This document shows, piece after piece, positions 58,684-64,000 of a stretch of DNA of 64,000 nt. Source of the DNA: Rusavskia elegans (lineage: Eukaryota; Ascomycota; Lecanoromycetes; Teloschistales; Teloschistaceae); the NCBI GenBank assembly GCA_011316305.1, contig SAUG01000040.1, forward strand, positions 372,001 to 436,000. The letters run 5' to 3'. Position 1 is the stretch's first letter; each line of letters starts with the position of its first letter. A program made the translations under genes and the position numbers. Below the pieces are notes generated by a model that saw only the letters and a program-made list of their open reading frames with translations, was not told the origin of the DNA and did not search any database.

Positions 58684-59789
58684 TCATTCGCAAACTTCGA
58701 TCGCACAAAATACAAGTACAAGCATCAACAACCCTTCCGCGCACCCACTCACAACATGATTCATCCACGCCATCTCTCCATTCTGCAACCAGCGTACCCA
58801 GAGGTTCCGGCCCTCGTCGTGTGGTACTTCGTTGGTTTGTGAAGCCTTGTTGATACCAAGCAGAAAGGATACAGGAATCTGCACGGCTGGCGTTATCATG
58901 CTAATGCTGTGGTGATGCTTCAGTTGTAGCGTTGGGTGAATCTGCGGTAGGAATTGCAAGGTTGCGGTTAGGAGAGACAGGATGCTAGTGAAGAATGACC
59001 AGTCTTGGATCAGAGATTCGTAGGCTCTGGGGGCGATGATAAGGGAGAAGACGACGGCGAGGGGGGGGGGCCAATGAGGAGACCAAGGAGTAGGAGACGG
59101 AGCCGATGATTCGGGGGAGACGTGGGTAAGGTATGGAAGCTTTGAGTTCGCGGCGCTCGGGTGAGAGGGCGAGGTCGGATTTGGAGAGCGAATGGCGTTT
59201 TGGTGGTTTGTCGGGCAGGGGTGGGCATGGGTAGAATATGAGGTAGATGATGAAGCTAGAAGTGCATGGCAGAGACAAATGCTGGTATCTCGTGCATCGA
59301 CGGTTTCTTCGACTCAAGAACGGTCATCTCGATGCCAAGCGACGGAAGTTCCGATGCACCACGCCATAAGATACAGGACGGTGAGTTCTTACAGTACGAT
59401 AGATCTTAGCCATTGGAGTACCGCCTGTGTGGTACTTGTGAGAGCTGTAAAGCAATCGGAACCGTGGAAGTTGCCAATCCTGCAGCAATCCTAACAGTTC
59501 CTGACGCATTCGAGGACAAGAATGTTGGCCAGGGCGCTCGTGGTGTAGATGGTACTCAGAAGCATAAAATAAGGAGATATGCCATGAGTTGTACCACGGG
59601 ATATGATACGCTGGTATTGGGGAAAATATGAGAGCACCACAGCTAGGGTGATGATACTGGCAAACGACATTCAGCAAGACTGGAGCCGGCCAGAGGATCA
59701 GAATACAAGACTTACTAGTTGAGAATCGAAACAGGAGCAGATGTCGCCGTATCAACGCATTGACTCAGAGCGATCAGTTCCAGCATCAT
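58684..59789 (-). pseudogene. PQ-loop repeat membrane protein, inactivated
   Basis: Remains of a PQ-loop transporter-like gene with three exons: 59789-59716, 59656-59393 and 59255-58684. The first PQ motif is LSYFPQYQRIISRGTTHGIS and the second is LQFLPQIHPTLQLKHHHSIS. Membrane segments include SILNYIITLAVVL and FIIYLIFYP, joined correctly by the second intron. Two lesions are seen. A TAG stop at 59491-59493 lies between CVRNC and DCCRIG, where homologues read through with the same spacing. A ten-base G run (59061-59070; C on the coding strand) shifts the frame by one; nine bases would keep it. The last part then reads VVFSLIIAPRAYE in the correct frame. Splicing cannot remove either lesion. 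Sequencing error could explain the homopolymer but not the TAG as well. Confidence 0.75.
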
Positions 59790-60312
59790 GGACGGCCGCT
59801 TTGCTTATAGCTAAGACGAAAAAGATGATTGACAGCAATGAGAAGGAACGTGAGGAAAGGACTCGAGAAACGCGTTGCTAATAGCGGGCAACACACAAGA
59901 CACGTATAGTCAGTGGGCTGAAACGAGATATATTCTGGTGTTGTTGATGACGGCTTCGGATTCCAACCTAAGTGCTTATAGATCCATAAGCTGGGTTTTA
60001 AACAAATCAGGGGATGGCTGTGTCGACCCAGCCCTCGACGTAGTAAACCAACATTTCCGCGACCAGACTAGGAATACCCAACGAGATCGAGAACAGGAAA
60101 CACGCAGGGGGGAAAAACGGCATGCCAGCCTGTGTTTATTGGACTGAACTGCCACGACCAGCCTGAAAGCCGGTGACGAATCGTCCAGGGACAATAAGGT
60201 AGCATTTGTCTTCATTTTAGCATAGTGTCGAAACAGAATGCTATCGCGCAATGGGGTATCTTGATGCAAGAAACAACAATATCTGAATAACCTACTAGTT
60301 CCCTGCGACAAG
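59790..60312. other. intergenic: HUL4 3' side and PQ-loop promoter side
   Basis: No supported gene; a 90-codon frame at 59875-60147 has no motif. Confidence 0.45.
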
Positions 60313-63300
60313 TCAAGCAACACCGAACCCCTTGCTGTTCTCAACCGCCAAGCATAGCTTCTCTCTCAGCACAGCACGGCTGCTGTATTGCGGTAGCAAC
60401 AACCGTCCATAACAGGTCATACTCGTTGGTAATCGATCGTCACCCTCGCCGTTCTTCTGGATCGAGAATGATAGATTGTCGACCCCCGTCACCGGCAAAC
60501 GATCGCTGGCCGTCACAAACTCCAACAATGATCTGATTTGATTCGGAGAGAAGTCCGACACAGTTCTCCAGAAGTTTTGTATTGTTTCGTGAGCTGGTGT
60601 GTACCCGCCGTCATAATTAGCGATTTTCCGCAGATCCTCCACGGTGACATTTTCTGTCCCTTCCACCAATTGCTTGAAGTCCTGCGCACTGAGGAGGGTG
60701 AGGCTCTGACGCGATATACAGGTGAAAAATCCTCGCGCGAAGGCCTCAAACTCAAGCCTGATGGATTTGTCTGTGAGCCAGAAGATGTAATCCAAAACGT
60801 ACTGTTCTCTGTTCTTATTGGTAACCATAGGCGCTGATGGGAACTCTTCAGCTGTTGTATTCCTGACAGCTTTGCAGTCATTTTCACTGGCACTTTTCTC
60901 TAGGGAAGAAGGCGGAGGAGTCAAACCGTTACAGCAACCTGTGCGCGCGGTGTGGAATCGTGAACGAGGTTGGCCGCATTGCCCACAAAAGGGTGGTCCC
61001 TCCAATAGCATGTCGAAGGTTAATGTTCGCCCCAGCGTTTCGAAGACAATTCCGTACGTTCTGGAAAAGACTTCAGCAACATCGCCGTCAGACCAGTCTA
61101 GAAGGCTTTGTAATCCTCTAGCAAGCGCCGGCCAGCCGTCCTCTATGTCCTCCGGACACAGCATCTCGAAGCCCTGTAGTTTGCGGTAGAATGCCAAAGG
61201 AAAATTGACAGGTAGAGTTAGCCCGTTGTACATCGCTAAACTGAACAACAGTCCAACCATTTCCCACTTGTCCAGGGGTATTTGTGAATATGGGCGGAGC
61301 CAGGTCATCCTTGACTGCTCGTCAATGACGGTGAATAGCCCTGGAGAATCCTTAGATCAATGCTGCTTGATAGAAGAGAATATAATCCGAAAGCATTATA
61401 CTTACCATAGTCAGGACTGAGAGCTTCAGCAACTGCGATACGGAAGAATTCTTGTTGGACGCCACCATAATCAACGCCCTCTTCGCCTTCATCCATGCCC
61501 ATCCGCACCTTCAAAGGCTTCATGAGCTCTCGTTTTTCGCGTCTCCACAACTGATTGAGTGCATCGACAAGTACGCTCTGTCTTCGGATTTCGATCACGA
61601 AATAGCTTTTGAGGACACTACCTAGCCCTTCTTGGAGGCGTATCTCGCCAACGCCGGTCAGAGTATCACGAAATGACATCTGAGCTAGCAAACGTGATGC
61701 CACCACCGAGTCTTCGTGGGCTTTGAACATCATCTTATAGTTCATGGCGCGAAAGCAGCAGACTTTACCCTTCAGGTTCAAAATGAAGGGATACTGTAGG
61801 AGGTGTTTATGATTGGTTTGGAATGAATTTGGCCACTCGGTAGGTAAGTCTAGAAAGTCAAGTCGTGCTGCCATCAATGGTATTTGAAAAGGCATGGATG
61901 CCGCGCGAGATGGACCAACACGTTCGCCTGTTGTGGAGTTAGCTTTTAGTATCCTCTGGGGTTAAGGTACTTACTAAAACGGCTCAGCACCTCCAGTGCA
62001 TTCCCAGCCGCACTGGACAGGTCGATGACAGGTTCGCCATCCCATCGTCTTATCACAAAGACTGTGAGCCACTCAACGACCATTGCAGTGTATGAAAGAC
62101 TACCCGTTCCATGCGTATCAGGTGAGGGCAGGTCATATTTCCAGCGCAGCTCCGCCGCTTTCGCAGAATACGCAGACGGTCTCAACCCCCCGGTGGATAG
62201 ACGGTCCACAATCCATTCAACTACATGCTTCCAGATTCTGGGGGTAGCATGGGGCGTGTCATCCTCTGATGTTGACTGGTTCGTCAGCGCGATGACCGAC
62301 GCGCTGTTTGAGAGTATCTTGACAAGCTTGGCCAAAAGTTCTAGTGCAGTTCTATTCTCGAAAGCATCCAGGACCGATTGGAGTGGACGGATAACCATTG
62401 GGTCTTTAACTTGGTCCTGAACCATCACACCTCTTCTATGACAATCGCATACCAGCAGCCAGACCTGCTCATTGCATGGGGGTACAGTAGCGACTAATGC
62501 GGCGAAGATGATATTCGCGAAATGAGAAGCTTCAACTTTGACCTTGTGAAAAGTCTTTGGATGATCGTCATCCATCGACGGCTGCGATGCAGAGCTCCTT
62601 TCAATTCTAAGCAACCGTTCTGCGTCCTCTATAGATATCAACGAGGCGTAGAAGGTATCGGCAGCCTGCACGAGGCTAGGTATAATGATAGGAGGATAAC
62701 CTTCTAGTTTCTGGAGCCAAGAGAATGATTGCACCATATCACTGAACGAGTCTGACATGTCGTAGAGGTGTCCGCCACGGTTGACTTCATGCTTAAAAGA
62801 TGACGACAAGGCTGGTAGGTCACTCAAAACGTAAATAATTGACTGGCGGGCAAAGGGTACGATGGAAGTACGGACAGAGCCCCCGATGGGTGAAGCATCT
62901 GCTACCGTACCGTCAGCCACAGTACAGCCAAAGAAGTCACGGATATGTGGCTCCTTCAGCGATGGACTGTGTGAGACATATGCCAACCGTACCAAAGCCT
63001 TCAAATTCTTCCTCGAGAAATGCGAGAGCGTTTGCGGGCGCAGTCGGTCGGCTGTATTGTCTTCGTCATGTTGGAGATTATCACTGCTTTTCCCATCAGG
63101 CCGAGTGGATCTTTCGGTTGAGGTCTGGGGTTCTGCTTCCAGCTGCTCGGTCCCCTTTCTACCCTTGACGCCACTACGTTTGTCCGTTGGTGCCACTCCT
63201 GCTCCGGTCTCTAATGCTGCTTTCTCATCGAGACAGAAGCGATCCTCTGATGTCTGAGTATGGGAGCGACGATCAGAAGCAGCATAGAAATCCTTGAAGG

Positions 63301-63936
63301 CTTTGGTATCGAACAAGGCCTGAGCGAAAGATTTGGGATCTTTTGACTTCGCTGATTCTGTATCAGGGGATCTTTTCTCGCCAGTAGGTATACCCAGACT
63401 GGGTGTTTTTCCATGGCTTCTCTCTGGCGGACCCAATGATCTAGTATTCTTGACGCTTGGCTTTGGGTGTGCAGTGGCCTCTGAATGAGATGCGTTAACC
63501 ACGCTTGCTGAGTTATCCCTCCAAGGCCGTCTAACCTGGTCTCCGTCGTAGGGTCTGCTTGTGCACAGATGGGGGCAGAGATGCTTCTCCGGGTTATCTT
63601 GAATTGCTAACTCTAAGGCGAGGGCGCGGGCGCTCAAAGCTGTGAAGCTTCGCAGAGGTTGTCTTGAGGTTTGTTTCCGCCGATTAAAGCATGTTGCAGT
63701 CTTGCATTGAGGATGCTGGCAGCCGTAAAGGATCTGGTGATAAAGCCTTGAAGATCGAATGGTCAGAGTTGTCTTCGATCAAGAAACCACCGCCAGACTT
63801 GCGTGTTTACCAAGGCTTCGGCAACCCTGCGCCTATCAGACAGAACTCGTGGCCATGCTAGGCGCAAGTTGTCAAGCTCGATTGTATCCCGGAGCAAGAC
63901 TGAAGGAGCATCGTTGGGAAGCCTGGCAGGTTCCAT
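60313..63936 (-). CDS. hul4: Hul4/UBE3A-like HECT E3 ligase with AZUL zinc finger (1157 aa)
   Basis: Four exons: 63936-63811, 63772-61975, 61927-61406 and 61340-60313, total 3474 nt. The AZUL domain (about residues 55-105) is reconstructed across the first intron: RLYHQILYGCQHPQCKTATC then NPEKHLCPHLC, giving the spaced cysteines and histidine of UBE3A-type fingers. A disordered region follows, then the helical middle and the HECT domain (about 760-1157): VRMGMDEGEEGVDYGGVQQE and QIPLDKWEMVGLLFSLAMYN. The catalytic cysteine is codon 60412-60414 in TSMTCYGRLLLPQYSS. In-frame TAG close to the window edge makes ATG 63936 the first possible start. The exon 1 acceptor (GATCGAAG) is weak. Substrates unknown. 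Confidence 0.9.
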
Positions 63937-64000
63937 GCCGGTCCCGAAGGTAATGGCTTGTCCTTGAGCAGGAGGTACTGTTCTGGAGGGCCATAACTAG

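Noticed and set aside
59640..59720. Apparent third frameshift near the start of the PQ-loop gene
   Set aside because: A canonical intron (GTAAGT at 59715 to CCAG at 59657) joins exon 1 to the first membrane segment in frame, so no lesion is needed there.

Overview
This window is nuclear DNA of a filamentous ascomycete (Pezizomycotina). Genes are dense, at roughly one per 2 kb, and most are split by short GT-AG introns of about 48-70 nt. Every confidently recognised gene is a conserved fungal family: Ste20, Scp160, CreC, Zds1, Slm1, Gem1, Hse1, Ufd4 and Hul4. The lineage-specific families suggest Dothideomycetes, but that placement is inference. I worked out exon boundaries by hand from splice motifs and reading-frame continuity. 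Where total exon lengths are given they divide by three.

Layout. 0-20 kb holds conserved housekeeping genes: the 3' part of a Ufd4-type HECT ubiquitin ligase, cytochrome b5, HSE1 (ESCRT-0), STE20 (PAK kinase), SCP160/vigilin and a mitochondrial hydroxyacid-oxoacid transhydrogenase. A two-domain glyoxalase I follows at 20.6-21.7 kb. 21.7-26.6 kb is a gene-sparse pocket with a small cysteine-rich secreted protein, a second predicted secreted protein, a weak spliced candidate gene and a 22-bp inverted repeat. 26.6-42.8 kb is conserved again: a roadblock/LAMTOR2-like protein fused in frame to a disordered ORF, GEM1 (Miro), creC, a PPxY-bearing arrestin lying tail to tail with creC, a Slm1-like PH/BAR protein, ZDS1 and MsrB.

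43.3-53.3 kb contains the most unusual structure, an old inverted duplication. A divergent pair, gene A (DUF6590-like) and gene B (coiled coil with a conserved C-terminal RIDRW motif), occurs twice in mirror orientation. The two copies flank AGE2 (ArfGAP) and SFT1 (Golgi SNARE). The second copy of A is frameshifted by an 8-bp tandem duplication. 53.4-64 kb carries an NAD-dependent epimerase, two uncharacterised proteins, a PQ-loop membrane-protein pseudogene with one nonsense codon and one homopolymer frameshift, and an AZUL-HECT (Hul4/UBE3A-like) ubiquitin ligase.

Functional themes. Ubiquitin and endocytic trafficking recur: two HECT ligases, an arrestin adaptor, the CreC partner of a deubiquitinase, and the ubiquitin-binding Hse1. 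Golgi/endosome traffic (Age2, Sft1, Hse1) and TORC-linked signalling (Slm1, LAMTOR2-like) also appear. Apart from creC-arrestin and AGE2-SFT1 the neighbours are not obviously co-regulated. I saw no tRNA or rRNA genes, CRISPR arrays, or clear transposons.
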